A stretch of 51,525 nt of DNA from Pseudomonadota bacterium (GCA_018262285.1 JAGTRX010000003.1:1-51525); one strand, 5' to 3'. Shown: positions 41,422 through 51,110, counted from the first letter of the stretch. The notes: a model not told the origin generated them from the sequence alone. Numbers and translations: made by a program.

Positions 41422-42912
41422 ATGACCACCACCAGCCAGCCCCTCTACCGCAGCCCGAAACTACGCCAGATCGAGGCCGATTTCCGCGCCGAACCCCTGA
41501 TGCAGCGCGCCGGGGCGGCGGCGGCAAACTGGGCGACCGAACTGGCCATCGACGGTGCTGGTGCCATCCTGGTCTTTGCCGGCCCCGGCAATAACGGTGG
41601 CGACGCCTTCGAGGCCGCCTATCTGCTGCGCCAGCGCCATTTTCAGGTGACGATGGTTTTTATTGATGACCCCGATCAACTGCCAGCAGAAGCCGCTGCC
41701 GCTTATACCCGCTTTACGGGAGCCGGCGGCACAACCATCGCCGCCGTTCCGGATGCCGCCAAGTGGCGCCTGATTATCGACGGCCTGTTTGGCATTGGCC
41801 TGACGCGCGAAGTCAAAGGCACCCATGCCGAGCTGATCAACGCCATGAATTGCATCTCGAATGAACAGCGCTGCCCCTTGCTGGCACTCGACTGTCCTTC
41901 CGGCCTCAACGCCGACACCGGCCTGGCGCCGGGCGCCACCGTGCGCGCCACGCACACGATCAGCTTCATTGCCGGCAAACCGGGGCTGTACACCGCCGAC
42001 GGCCCCGACCATTGCGGCAATATCCGCGTCTCACCCATCGGCCTCCAGATCAGCACCGAAAAGGCCGAGGCATGCACCATCAGCACGGCGCTCTTCGCCG
42101 ACCACTTACAGCCCCGGCCTCTAAACAGCCACAAAGGCAGTTTCGGCAATGTCGGCATCCTTGGCGGAGCACACTCGATGCTCGGTGCCGTTTTTCTCGC
42201 CGGACGCGCCGCCCTCCATCTCGGCGCCGGACGTGTCCATCTTGGCCTGTTGGCACAGGATGCCCCTCCGATTGACTTAGGACAGCCCGAACTGATGATC
42301 CGCAAACCGGAAGGCCTGTTCGGCATGGGACTGGCGGCCCTGGCCTGCGGCCCCGGCATGGGTACCAGCCTGCAAGCGGCCAAGCTGCTGGAACAGGCGC
42401 TAAGCCTCGATGTGCCGCTGGTGCTGGATGCCGACGCCCTCAATCTGCTCGCCTTCGAAGGCAACCTGCAAACCGCACTGGCCATCCGGCAGGCGCCCAC
42501 CCTGCTCACACCCCACCCGGCCGAGGCCGCCCGCCTGCTCGATGCCGAAACCGGTGAAATCGCCAATGATCGCATTGCAGCCGCCTGCGAAATCGCCAGC
42601 CGTTTCCATTGTTTCGTCGTACTCAAAGGCTGCGGCACCGTTGTCGCCGCAGATTCTGAGCGCTGGTGGATCAATACCACCGGCAATCCGGGCTTGGCCA
42701 CCGCCGGTACCGGCGACGTGCTGACCGGCATTGCCCTTGCCCTTTTCGCCCAGGGCTGGAGCGCCGAAAAAGTGGCGCTGGCGGCTCCCCATCTGCATGG
42801 CGCTGCTGCCGATGAACTGGTCGCAGCTGGCGTTGGCCCTATCGGAATGACTGCGGGTGAAATCATCGCTCCGGCGCGTCGCCTGCTCAACCACTGGATC
42901 GCCAATGCCTGA
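41422..42912 (+). CDS. nnr: Bifunctional NAD(P)H-hydrate repair enzyme Nnr
   Basis: 496 residues. The N-terminal YjeF_N epimerase (about 1-215) has the GPGNNGGDAFEAAYLL motif; the C-terminal dehydratase (about 225-495) has LTPHPAEAARLLD and the catalytic-site signature TGNPGLATAGTGDVLTG. It repairs hydrated NADH and NADPH (NAD(P)HX) using ADP or ATP. The start follows the thioredoxin gene by 11 bp; the stop overlaps nadC by 8 bp, linking repair and synthesis of NAD. Confidence 0.96.
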   Translation: MTTTSQPLYRSPKLRQIEADFRAEPLMQRAGAAAANWATELAIDGAGAILVFAGPGNNGGDAFEAAYLLRQRHFQVTMVFIDDPDQLPAEAAAAYTRFTGAGGTTIAAVPDAAKWRLIIDGLFGIGLTREVKGTHAELINAMNCISNEQRCPLLALDCPSGLNADTGLAPGATVRATHTISFIAGKPGLYTADGPDHCGNIRVSPIGLQISTEKAEACTISTALFADHLQPRPLNSHKGSFGNVGILGGAHSMLGAVFLAGRAALHLGAGRVHLGLLAQDAPPIDLGQPELMIRKPEGLFGMGLAALACGPGMGTSLQAAKLLEQALSLDVPLVLDADALNLLAFEGNLQTALAIRQAPTLLTPHPAEAARLLDAETGEIANDRIAAACEIASRFHCFVVLKGCGTVVAADSERWWINTTGNPGLATAGTGDVLTGIALALFAQGWSAEKVALAAPHLHGAAADELVAAGVGPIGMTAGEIIAPARRLLNHWIANA

Positions 42913-44122
42913 GCTAGCCCCTTTCCCCTACCCGCTCACCGACGAAATTGCCCGCAATGTCGATCTCGCCCTGCGCGAAGATATCGGCGACGGCGACCTG
43001 ACCGCCGGCTTGCTGCCGGCCGGGCAAAAACGCCGCGCCAGCGTCATTGCGCGCGAGGCCGGCGTGTTGTGTGGCACAGCCTGGTTCGAACGCTGTTTCA
43101 AACAACTCGACCCCGCCAGCCACATCGAATGGCTGGCTGCCGACGGCGAACGCATCAGCGCCAACCAGTTGCTCTGCCACATTGAGGGTGAGGCCCGTGC
43201 CCTGCTTTCGGCCGAACGCAGCGCCCTCAATTTTCTGCAACTACTCTCCGGCGTTGCCAGCAAAGCCCGGTTATTTGCCGACCTGCTGGCCGGCACGGGG
43301 GTCACCGTCGTCGACACGCGCAAAACCCTGCCCGGTCTGCGCATGGCGCAAAAATACGCTGTGCATACCGGCGGTGGAGGTAATCACCGCTTCGCCCTGT
43401 GGGACGCCATCCTGATAAAGGAAAACCACATCATGGCCGCTGGCAGCATTCGCCAGGCGCTTGATGCCGCCCGCACGGTCGCCGCTGCCAGCGCCGGCCG
43501 TTGCCGCTTCATCCAGATTGAAGTGGAAAACTGCGCCGAGCTGCTTGAAGCTTTAACTGCCGGCGCCAGCATGATCCTGCTCGACAATTTCAGCCTCGAT
43601 CAACTGCGCGAAGCTGCCAGAATCAACGCCGGCCATGCTGTTCTCGAAGCCTCCGGCAATGTCAGCCTGGAAACCCTGCGCCCCATCGCCGAAACCGGCG
43701 TGCAGCGCATTTCGGTCGGCGCCCTGACCAAGGACGTCAAGGCGATGGATCTTTCCATGCGACTGCAAGAGACCACCAGCGCCAATAAACCTTCAGTTTG
43801 GGAAATCGATCCGGCTTGCTGGAAAAAAGCGCTAGAGGAGAGCACTGCCCGCGAAGAGCAGGAAGCCGCCGAAATCGCTGCCAGCCGCGCGGCGCGCAAC
43901 AATCAGTACTTCACGGTCAATGACCGCCCGGTCAAGTTTGTCATCATGCCGGACGGTGGAATGGACGTGCTGGCACTCAATATGCGCAGCGGCGAATTCG
44001 AGCGCGACATGGGCTATCTGACACGTTGCGTTTGTCACGAAGGCGATGTTGACGAACTCGACGAAGCCGCTTTTCTGGAGCGCGTTGAGGCCATACGCAA
44101 AGACTTGTCAGCGGCGCCTTGA
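42905..44122 (+). CDS. nadC: Nicotinate-nucleotide diphosphorylase NadC with C-terminal extension
   Basis: 405 residues from ATG 42905; usual NadC is near 280. Residues 1-287 hold the QPRTase core: DIGDGDLTAGLL, RKTLPGLRMAQKYAVHTGGGGNH and LIKENH, ending at SVGALTKDVKAMDLSMRL. They make nicotinate mononucleotide from quinolinate and PRPP. Residues about 288-405 are an added, in-frame region: a charged helix (REEQEAAEIAASRAARNN) and a small domain (FTVNDRPVKFVIMPDGGMDVL, MGYLTRCVCHEGD in part). No stop or frame shift separates the parts. The extension is unrecognised. Confidence 0.93.
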   Translation: MPELAPFPYPLTDEIARNVDLALREDIGDGDLTAGLLPAGQKRRASVIAREAGVLCGTAWFERCFKQLDPASHIEWLAADGERISANQLLCHIEGEARALLSAERSALNFLQLLSGVASKARLFADLLAGTGVTVVDTRKTLPGLRMAQKYAVHTGGGGNHRFALWDAILIKENHIMAAGSIRQALDAARTVAAASAGRCRFIQIEVENCAELLEALTAGASMILLDNFSLDQLREAARINAGHAVLEASGNVSLETLRPIAETGVQRISVGALTKDVKAMDLSMRLQETTSANKPSVWEIDPACWKKALEESTAREEQEAAEIAASRAARNNQYFTVNDRPVKFVIMPDGGMDVLALNMRSGEFERDMGYLTRCVCHEGDVDELDEAAFLERVEAIRKDLSAAP

Positions 44123-44153
44123 AGCGCAGCCTCTTATGGGCACCTCAAGAATT

Positions 44154-44222
44154 CGTCATTCCGGCGAAAGCCGGAATCCAGGAAAAACAACAAACTGGAC
44201 ACCGGCCTGCGCCGGTGTGACG
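44154..44222. repeat. Dispersed intergenic repeat, family 2
   Basis: Starts CGTCATTCCGGCGAAAGCCGG and ends GCGCCGGTGTGACG, with complementary arms. This matches the widespread type of short repeat with CGTCATTCC...GGAATCCAG ends. Only one copy is seen in the window. Confidence 0.65.
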
Positions 44223-44269
44223 AAAATGATTCTTAATCAGAAAGAAACGTCAGCCAACCTGTAAAATAC

Positions 44270-44345
44270 CGTCATTGTGAGCATGGCGAAGCAATCTCAC
44301 GCCAGCCTTGGAGATTGCCACGAGCCTGTCGGCTCTCGCAATGAC
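44270..44345. repeat. Dispersed intergenic repeat, family 1, copy 2
   Basis: CGTCATTGTGAGC...GGCTCTCGCAATGAC, about 80% like the copy at 34944-35020 over the whole length, with GCAATCTCAC and GATTGCCACGAGCCTG in the centre. Confidence 0.8.
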
Positions 44346-44444
44346 ATGCCCACACGCATCGCCATTGCGAAGGCACATGCGAGCCGTGATAACCAAGCTG
44401 ACGTTCATTGCTAATCTAGAGATGATTTGCGCCTCCCTTTTCTC

Positions 44445-45761
44445 TTACCCTCTGAGCAACTGTTCGCTCAGGGCATCCGCCGAATAGAAACAGTAGCGAC
44501 CGCGCCCGGCCTCCTTGGCTTCGTACATGGCAATGTCGGCGCATTTCATCAGGCTGTCCATGTCCTCACCATCCTGCGGGAAAAGGGCGATGCCGATACT
44601 GGGCGTCGTATCCAGGCTATGGCCGCTGATTCGGTAGGGTGGTGAAATACTGGTGAGAATTTTGTCCGCCACCTGCCGCGAATACTGCTCGGCCTGACCA
44701 GGGCTAAAACGCAGCACAACGATGAATTCATCGCCGCCGAGGCGCGCCACAAAATCGCTTTCACGCACTACCGCAGTCAGTCTTTGCGCCACCTCGATGA
44801 GCAGCGCATCGCCGATGGAATGACCAAGGGTATCGTTGATCTGCTTGAAGCGGTCAAGGTCGATGAACATCACCGACAGTTCGGTTTTCTCGCGCCTTGC
44901 CGCCAAAATGGACTGCGGCAGCGCTGCCTGCAGGTGCAGGCGATTGGGCAGGCCGGTGAGCGCATCGTGATGGGCGACAAAACGGATATGCTCTTCGGTG
45001 GCTTTCTGCTGCGACAGGTCGACATAGCTGCCAATATAGTAGCTGATGACACCATCGTCCCGGCGCACGACAGAAACCGTCATCATCAGTGGCACGACGC
45101 CACCATCCTTGTTGCGGTTCCAGACTTCACCCTGCCACATGCCATGCTCATTTACCGCTTTCCACATCTGCTGAAAAACCTCCGGCGATGTGCGGCCTGA
45201 AGCCAGCAGGTCAGGGTTTTTGCCCTGAACCTCCTCAAGCGAATAGCCTGTCATGCGGGTAAAAGCCGGGTTGACGTCAACAATCCGGTTTTCCTGATCG
45301 GTAATCAAAATGCCTTCACCGCTATGCTCGAAAACATGCGCCGCCAAGCGCAGGTTTGCCTCGGTCTGTTTGCGCTCGATCAGGTTACGCACGCGCGCCA
45401 GCAAAATGGTGGTGACAACGGGCTTGGTCAGGTAATCATCGGCACCAAGCTCAAGGCCATCCAACTGGTTTTGTTCCGACATGTCGGCGGTGACGAAAAT
45501 CACCGGAATATCGCGCGTTCCCGCCTGTTCCCGCAAACGTCGCAAGACTTCGATACCGCTCATGTCGGGCATCATGACATCGAGCAGGATCAGATGCGGT
45601 TTCTCTTCGCGATTGGCGAGATCAAGCGCCATCTGGCCGTTAATCGCCGTTTTGATACGGTACTGGTTGCGCAACGAAGTGGCCAGAACATGCAGATTGG
45701 CAGGAACGTCATCCACCAGCAAAATCAGGGGTTGTTCAGTAACAAGCGGGTTCATATTCAA
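44445..45761 (-). CDS. REC-PAS-GGDEF diguanylate cyclase response regulator
   Basis: 438 residues. Receiver domain (about 10-128) with phosphorylatable Asp in LILLDVMMPDMSG; PAS domain (about 145-255, GEGILITDQENRIVDVNPAF); GGDEF domain (about 270-430) with FVARLGGDEFIVVL and an inhibitory RESD five residues before it. Phosphorylation is expected to control c-di-GMP synthesis. The start overlaps the hybrid kinase stop by 4 bp, so the two proteins almost certainly form one pathway. Confidence 0.95.
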   Translation of the reverse strand: MNMNPLVTEQPLILLVDDVPANLHVLATSLRNQYRIKTAINGQMALDLANREEKPHLILLDVMMPDMSGIEVLRRLREQAGTRDIPVIFVTADMSEQNQLDGLELGADDYLTKPVVTTILLARVRNLIERKQTEANLRLAAHVFEHSGEGILITDQENRIVDVNPAFTRMTGYSLEEVQGKNPDLLASGRTSPEVFQQMWKAVNEHGMWQGEVWNRNKDGGVVPLMMTVSVVRRDDGVISYYIGSYVDLSQQKATEEHIRFVAHHDALTGLPNRLHLQAALPQSILAARREKTELSVMFIDLDRFKQINDTLGHSIGDALLIEVAQRLTAVVRESDFVARLGGDEFIVVLRFSPGQAEQYSRQVADKILTSISPPYRISGHSLDTTPSIGIALFPQDGEDMDSLMKCADIAMYEAKEAGRGRYCFYSADALSEQLLRG

Positions 45762-48700
45762 TCCTCAATACCGGCTGTCGCAGCCAGCTCATCAACAAGA
45801 ATCAGAGCCTTGTCATAATCAAACTGGCCGATGCGTTCCAGAAGGGCAGTAGCGACCGACCCAAGCCTTGCATCGCCCCTCAGTTGGCGCAGGCGCTCCA
45901 GCACTTCGGGCGCAATCAGATCCCGTTCACTCAGGCAGGAACGCAGCGCCGTCAGAGTAGCAAGCAAGGTTGCAAGGTCAATTTCGACGGCGGCCGCTGG
46001 GTGACGTGGCGCGCAAAAAGTACGGATCTCAGTCAGCGATGCCGCTAAAACCGCCTTGAAGTCGAGCTGCGAATTGAGCTGTTGCCCGGCCTTGATCTCG
46101 CGCTCCAGACGCTCGGCGACAATGGCCAGTTCGCTGGCGCCCAGATTGCTGGCTGCACCCTTCAGGGAATGGAGCAGATGAATGGCGGCCGTCTGATCGC
46201 CGCCAGCCAACAACTGTTCGAGCCTGGCCTGGGTATCCGCCTGATCAGCGGCAAACTCGAGCAACAGTTCTTCGAGAAAGGAGGGGTCGTTGCCAAGCCG
46301 AGCCAAAGCGCCCGTCAGGTTGAATCCCGGCAAATGCGGCATGGCAGACTTTTGCGGCTCGGCCGGGGTCGAATCATCGGTCGCCGAGGGCTTGATCCAG
46401 CGCGCCAGGCTATAAAGCAACTCGCCCGGATCGATGGGCTTAGCGACAAAATCGTTCATGCCCAGTTCGGTACAACGCCGCCGGTCTTCCGGCATCACCG
46501 CCGCCGTCATGGCGATGATCGGCACTTCGGCGCCTTCCGGCAGGGCGCGAATCTGCCGGGTTGCCTCAAAACCATCCATCTCCGGCATATGCAGATCCAT
46601 CAACACGGCGTCAAAAAGCTGGCGGCGCACCCATTCAACCGCCTCGCCACCATGTCCGGCCAGTGTCACCAGCACGCCGCGCCGGCGCAGAAACTCGTTG
46701 GCCACCTGTTGGTTATAGTAATTATCCTCGACCAGCAAAATACGGGCGCCATCAAAACGCATTTTGGCGGACACCGGAAATGCCGGCGCAGCGGCGACCA
46801 TTTCGCTGCCCGCCCCTAATCCCAGCACTGCAGTAAAGGTGAAGGTAGCGCCCTGCCCCGGCGCCGAACTAACCGCAATACTGCCCCCCATCAGCCCTAC
46901 CAAGCCCTGCGAAATACTCAACCCCAGACCCGTACCGCCAAAGCGGCGGGTAATGCTGGCGTCGGCCTGGGCAAAGGCCTGGAAGAGATGATTGGCCTGA
47001 TCCTTGAGCAAGCCGATGCCGGTATCACGCACGGTAAAACACAGGGTCACGCTCTCATCGCCGCGCTCGAGAACATCGACCCAGACCTCGACACTGCCGG
47101 CATCGGTGAACTTGATGGCATTGCTGACCAGATTGCCGAGCACCTGGGATAAACGCAACTCGTCGCCAACCACCAGATGCGGCACTTCCGGCGCCAGATC
47201 GAGCTTGAGCAACAGACCTTTCCTGGCCGCTTCGGCACTGAACAAATAGCCGATGTTCCTGAGCAGATTATCAAGCCGCAAGGGACGCTGTTCGAGCTCC
47301 AAGCGTCCGGCTTCCACCTTTGAATAATCGAGAATATCGTTCAACAACTTGAGCAATGCCTTGGCCGAGGCATACGACATTTCCAGCATTTCGCGCTGAT
47401 CCGGCTTCAACTCCGTATCGAGCACCAGCTGGGTCAGACCCAGCAAGGCATTCATCGGCGTGCGGATTTCGTGGCTCATGTTGGCGAGGAATTCCGACTT
47501 GGCACGATTGGCGCTATCGGCCTGCTCCGCCAGTTGATTGGCGCGCTGAATCGAGGCTTCCAGCAGGCGATTGGCGCCTACCAGCGCCTTTTCATTGATG
47601 ACGCGCTCGCTGACGTCGCGCGCCGCAGCATAAATAAGGCCGCCATCGGCCGGCGCCGAATGCCACTCGATAAAGCGGTACTCGCCATTGGCAGTGCGAT
47701 AACGATTGGCAAAACGGACCACCGGGCACCCGGCGCCCAGTTCGTTCAATGTTGCCAGCGTTGCCGGGAGATCGTCCGGATGGACAAAGTCGAGGAAACG
47801 CGCATTTTCCAGCTCGGCCAGCGGATAACCGAGCACCTTCTCCCAGGCCGGATTAAGCTTGTGAAAACGACCATCGGTGTCGGCAATACACAAAAGATCC
47901 AGGGCAAGGGTAAAGAAGTTCTCCAACTCCAGACTCTTGGCACGCACCTCGGCATCCAGCGCGATGCGTTCCTGAACAACCCGCCGGCGCTGCCGATGCG
48001 ACAAGCCGAGGCCGATCACCGCCCCCAAAGTCAGTAGGCCGAAAAGGCCGAACTGGACCAGAAAACTCTGCCACCAGGACGCAAAAATCGCCTTCAGGTC
48101 GCGGCTGGCAGCGATCACAATAGGCTTGTCCATCTTCAAGCCGGAAGATTGCAGAGTTCGCACGGCCATCATGTTTTGTTCGCCAGTGGCATAAACAGTG
48201 CCAGAGAACAAATTTTTCATCTGCCCGCTTTGCCGATGCCGCGTAAACATGGTGTCCGGTTTGGACAGGTCTTTGCCGGCCATCCCCGCACGATCGGGCT
48301 GCATCATGAACAGCGTACCGTCGCCATGTGCCAGCGAAGTCCACATATCCGGCGCATAGCGCGTTGATTCGAGCAGGACGCGGACTTCATCAGGCGCAAT
48401 GGAGGCCACCAACAAACCGGCAAATTCGCCTTTCGACCCCGTCAACACGCGCGACAGGTTCATGGTATAGGCGCCAAGCGAGGTTACATAAGGCGCACCG
48501 ACATACAAGGTCTGGGCATCGAAGCGTTGCTGCGCATCCCGAAAATACTCGCGGTGACCAAAATTTCGACCCAACAGGCCTGACTGATTGCTGGCCAGAG
48601 CATTACCCGCAGCATCCATGATGATAAGCGTGCGCACACCCGGCATCGCCTTGTCGAAAGCCTCCAACTGACGATTGGCCATGGCCATGCCATCCGGCTG

Positions 48701-48958
48701 TTTCTGCCAGTAGACCAGCTCGGCCTTGAGGGTTTCGAGTACCTGATTGGTCGCATTGAATTGCTGCTCCAGATTGGCGGCAATGACCCCAACCTGGCTG
48801 GACAAACGTTCACGTTCGCGCTGATCTACCCACTTCCAGGCGGACCAAAGCGAATTGGCCAGAAAAAGCCCCAGCAGTAGCAGGGTAAAGAGAAGCAAGC
48901 CCCATTCGGCGGCAAAACGCCGATTGATGTGATTCTGTTTATCGCTACCACTCGCCAT
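45758..48958 (-). CDS. Hybrid sensor histidine kinase (Cache-PAS-HisKA-HATPase-REC-Hpt)
   Basis: 1066 residues from ATG 48958 (GGAG site); a GTG at 49012 is less likely. Two membrane helices (about 20-40 and 300-325) enclose a periplasmic Cache-like sensor. Then come PAS (about 360-470), HisKA with NMSHEIRTPMN, HATPase (TGIGL, GGTGLGLSIS), receiver with DAVLMDLHMPEMDG, and a C-terminal Hpt domain (HLLHSLKGAASNLG). A multistep phosphorelay to the downstream REC-PAS-GGDEF protein is inferred. The signal sensed is unknown. Confidence 0.95.
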   Translation of the reverse strand: MASGSDKQNHINRRFAAEWGLLLFTLLLLGLFLANSLWSAWKWVDQRERERLSSQVGVIAANLEQQFNATNQVLETLKAELVYWQKQPDGMAMANRQLEAFDKAMPGVRTLIIMDAAGNALASNQSGLLGRNFGHREYFRDAQQRFDAQTLYVGAPYVTSLGAYTMNLSRVLTGSKGEFAGLLVASIAPDEVRVLLESTRYAPDMWTSLAHGDGTLFMMQPDRAGMAGKDLSKPDTMFTRHRQSGQMKNLFSGTVYATGEQNMMAVRTLQSSGLKMDKPIVIAASRDLKAIFASWWQSFLVQFGLFGLLTLGAVIGLGLSHRQRRRVVQERIALDAEVRAKSLELENFFTLALDLLCIADTDGRFHKLNPAWEKVLGYPLAELENARFLDFVHPDDLPATLATLNELGAGCPVVRFANRYRTANGEYRFIEWHSAPADGGLIYAAARDVSERVINEKALVGANRLLEASIQRANQLAEQADSANRAKSEFLANMSHEIRTPMNALLGLTQLVLDTELKPDQREMLEMSYASAKALLKLLNDILDYSKVEAGRLELEQRPLRLDNLLRNIGYLFSAEAARKGLLLKLDLAPEVPHLVVGDELRLSQVLGNLVSNAIKFTDAGSVEVWVDVLERGDESVTLCFTVRDTGIGLLKDQANHLFQAFAQADASITRRFGGTGLGLSISQGLVGLMGGSIAVSSAPGQGATFTFTAVLGLGAGSEMVAAAPAFPVSAKMRFDGARILLVEDNYYNQQVANEFLRRRGVLVTLAGHGGEAVEWVRRQLFDAVLMDLHMPEMDGFEATRQIRALPEGAEVPIIAMTAAVMPEDRRRCTELGMNDFVAKPIDPGELLYSLARWIKPSATDDSTPAEPQKSAMPHLPGFNLTGALARLGNDPSFLEELLLEFAADQADTQARLEQLLAGGDQTAAIHLLHSLKGAASNLGASELAIVAERLEREIKAGQQLNSQLDFKAVLAASLTEIRTFCAPRHPAAAVEIDLATLLATLTALRSCLSERDLIAPEVLERLRQLRGDARLGSVATALLERIGQFDYDKALILVDELAATAGIED

Positions 48959-49039
48959 CACACGATCTCCAGTCGCTTCAGTCCGGATTGCGCCAACATC
49001 GCGACCGGGCACCCATCGGCCAAGCGCCGGAACAACGGA

Positions 49040-49351
49040 TTATTTCTTCAGGATTCCGACCTGCGTACCATCCAGAAAGCCTCGCGCCTTGGCGCTGTGC
49101 TTGCCATGACCGCCCTGGGTTTCAAAAGCCTTGGTGGCTTCCTTGCCGCAATTGTTCAATATCGGCTTTTCGCCGCCGCCATGATTTGGAATCACCTTGG
49201 TGACATCGTAGACCTTGTCATTGACGACAAACCAGCAATCCGCCCTCTGGTTGTGTTTGGCGACTTCTTCAAGGGTATAAGCCTTTTGTGGTTCTGCCGC
49301 GAAAGCGGACGATGCCGCAAAAAAAACGGAAAGCGCAATGATCTTGTTCAT
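49040..49351 (-). CDS. Exported cytochrome b5-like haem protein
   Basis: 103 residues. Signal peptide (1-18, ending SSAFA). Cyt b5 fold: YTLEEVAKHNQRADCWFVVNDKVYDVTKVIPNHGGG (core DCWFVVNDKVYDVT), with axial His in NHGGG and near GGHGKHS. A periplasmic electron carrier. Its start overlaps the stop of the membrane flavoprotein upstream (4 bp), implying a shared electron path. Confidence 0.9.
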   Translation of the reverse strand: MNKIIALSVFFAASSAFAAEPQKAYTLEEVAKHNQRADCWFVVNDKVYDVTKVIPNHGGGEKPILNNCGKEATKAFETQGGHGKHSAKARGFLDGTQVGILKK

Positions 49352-50625
49352 AGCAGGGAAAACTCCTCATAGAAAATACGATCCTTCGCGACGCCCATGC
49401 CGCGAAGCCCAACGACAAAAACCCTCTGCATCATTGCCGGCCCGCAAATAAAGCACTGCGCTTGCGGTGGAATGCAACCCAACGCCGCCACTGTCGGCAA
49501 ACCTTCTTCATCCGCCACATGCAACACAAGTTCGAGCCGCGCAACAGCTTGGAATTCTGCCAGAAATAAAGCGTCTGGCCGCGATTTTACAAAGTAATGC
49601 AAGGTCGTCATGCATTCCAGCGGCGCGGAACGAATTCTGCCCAGAAAGGGCGTAATACCGATTCCGCCGGCAATCCACAACTGCGGAGCCGGATCGGCAT
49701 CAGAAAATGCATTGAAAAACTGGCCGAACGGCCCTTCAATCCACAACGTATCACCCGGCTGCAGTTTTTGCCAAAGCGCCGTATCGTCGCCACAATTGCG
49801 CACGCAGAAACGCAAAAGCGCTTCATCGCTTCCCGAACAAAGGGTAAAAGGATGCCACTCGCGCCGAAAGCTTCGCCCCGGCGTGTTTCGGACTGACAAA
49901 TAGGCAAACTGTCCTGGCTGGAATTTGAATTCGCCCGCAACCCTCAGCGAAAGCTCCACTGTGCGTTCATCCAGCACCTCAATCTTTTCGATCACGGCAG
50001 CTTTGCCGCCCAGTCTGGCGCGACGCCACAGAATCTGGCGGAAAAAGCCCAAGAGGGCAACGGCTGCCAGAACACCAAGAACCCCACGCATCGCCCAGCG
50101 CTCGTCCGTCACCCAATAGCAATGCACCACCGCAACGATAAAAGCCAGTCCTGAAGCGTAGTGGCTGATTTTCCAGGCATGGTAGGGCAAACGAATCACC
50201 AGGGTAAAAAGCAAAAACCCCAGCATCAAACCCAGCGCCACCCAACCGGTGAGGATTTCGATTTCGGTCAGGTCGAACAGATAGGCCAGACCGGACGGAA
50301 TGGAGTCCAACAAGCGTGGCGCCGCCAACAGCACGGGGTGCAAAACCAGCAGGAGCAGAGCCAGAACCCCCAGCCGGTGGTGCCAGCGCAGCGCAACCGG
50401 AAGGCCACCCAGCCAGCGATCGATCAGCTGCAGGCGCTGCGACAACAGGAAAATCCAGACATACAGCACCATGCCGGCCAGGCCGGCAAAGCGCCCCAAC
50501 ATGCGAAATATCCGCACCGGATCATCGGGAATGCGCAACAGCCTGGTATCGGTGAAAACGGCCAACACAACACTAAGTACTATGGCAACGAAGATGGCCT
50601 GTCTGTGATGCGTAATTTTGATCAT
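49348..50625 (-). CDS. Ferric-reductase-like membrane flavoprotein
   Basis: 425 residues from ATG 50625; the frame is open to 50808 and ATG 50706 is possible, so the start is uncertain. An N-terminal block of six membrane helices carries His candidates for two haems (RWHHRLGVLALLLLVLHP, KISHYASG, VVHCYW), then an FAD domain (FKFQPGQFAYLSV, WHPFTLCSG) and an NAD(P) domain (LWIAGGIGITPFLG, FICGPAMM). Electrons from NAD(P)H would cross the membrane to periplasmic acceptors, likely the adjacent cytochrome b5. Confidence 0.9.
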   Translation of the reverse strand: MIKITHHRQAIFVAIVLSVVLAVFTDTRLLRIPDDPVRIFRMLGRFAGLAGMVLYVWIFLLSQRLQLIDRWLGGLPVALRWHHRLGVLALLLLVLHPVLLAAPRLLDSIPSGLAYLFDLTEIEILTGWVALGLMLGFLLFTLVIRLPYHAWKISHYASGLAFIVAVVHCYWVTDERWAMRGVLGVLAAVALLGFFRQILWRRARLGGKAAVIEKIEVLDERTVELSLRVAGEFKFQPGQFAYLSVRNTPGRSFRREWHPFTLCSGSDEALLRFCVRNCGDDTALWQKLQPGDTLWIEGPFGQFFNAFSDADPAPQLWIAGGIGITPFLGRIRSAPLECMTTLHYFVKSRPDALFLAEFQAVARLELVLHVADEEGLPTVAALGCIPPQAQCFICGPAMMQRVFVVGLRGMGVAKDRIFYEEFSLL

Positions 50626-50817
50626 AAGCGCGAGTATTTGCGCAGCCCCGGCAAGCGTCAAGCTGAAAATGGTCAGAAAGCACTGAACCTCCTGGTGCCT
50701 ATCCATAAATTCCATACATGGCCAAGCCCTGACTACACCGGCAACATCAGCAGCTTCGAGTGTGCTACAGTCATTCGGGCAGCATCCCTTGTTTCTCATG
50801 ACCTTCAAGGAGTTACC

Positions 50818-51072
50818 ATGAATTCCACTACCAGCCCATCCGACGACATGCCGGATTTCTCCAATGTCGAGAGCGGCGCCTCCAGCACAGCCGAGACGGT
50901 CGAACCAGCCTTCAAAACTTACGAAATCCAGTCAGGTGACACCCTGTCCAAGATTGCCAAGCGCGAATACGGCGATGCCAACGAATGGCGCCGCATTTTT
51001 GAAGCCAACTCGGACACCATGAATAACCCGGACAAGATTTTTCCCGGGCAGATCATCAATATTCCGCTTTGA
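50818..51072 (+). CDS. Small LysM domain protein
   Basis: 84 residues from ATG 50818, after CAAGGAG. No signal peptide. A disordered acidic N-terminus (about 1-30) precedes one LysM (about 35-84: TYEIQSGDTLSKIAKREYG, IFPGQIINIPL). It resembles YgaU/LysM-type potassium-associated proteins by size and C-terminal LysM, but lacks the BON domain. Divergent from the ferric-reductase-like gene. Confidence 0.87.
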   Translation: MNSTTSPSDDMPDFSNVESGASSTAETVEPAFKTYEIQSGDTLSKIAKREYGDANEWRRIFEANSDTMNNPDKIFPGQIINIPL

Positions 51073-51110
51073 TTCACCCCACCGGCCAACCCAATTCTCA
51101 GGAAAATCCC

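Larger units (their letters stand above)
44123..44444. other. Intergenic region, 322 bp, with two repeats
   Basis: No gene. It contains dispersed repeats of two families (44154-44222 and 44270-44345) between the convergent nadC and REC-PAS-GGDEF genes. Confidence 0.8.

Noticed and set aside
50161-50817. Upstream extension of the LysM gene frame
   Set aside because: The part before 50818 is antisense to the ferric-reductase-like gene; a good ribosome site sits at the inner ATG.
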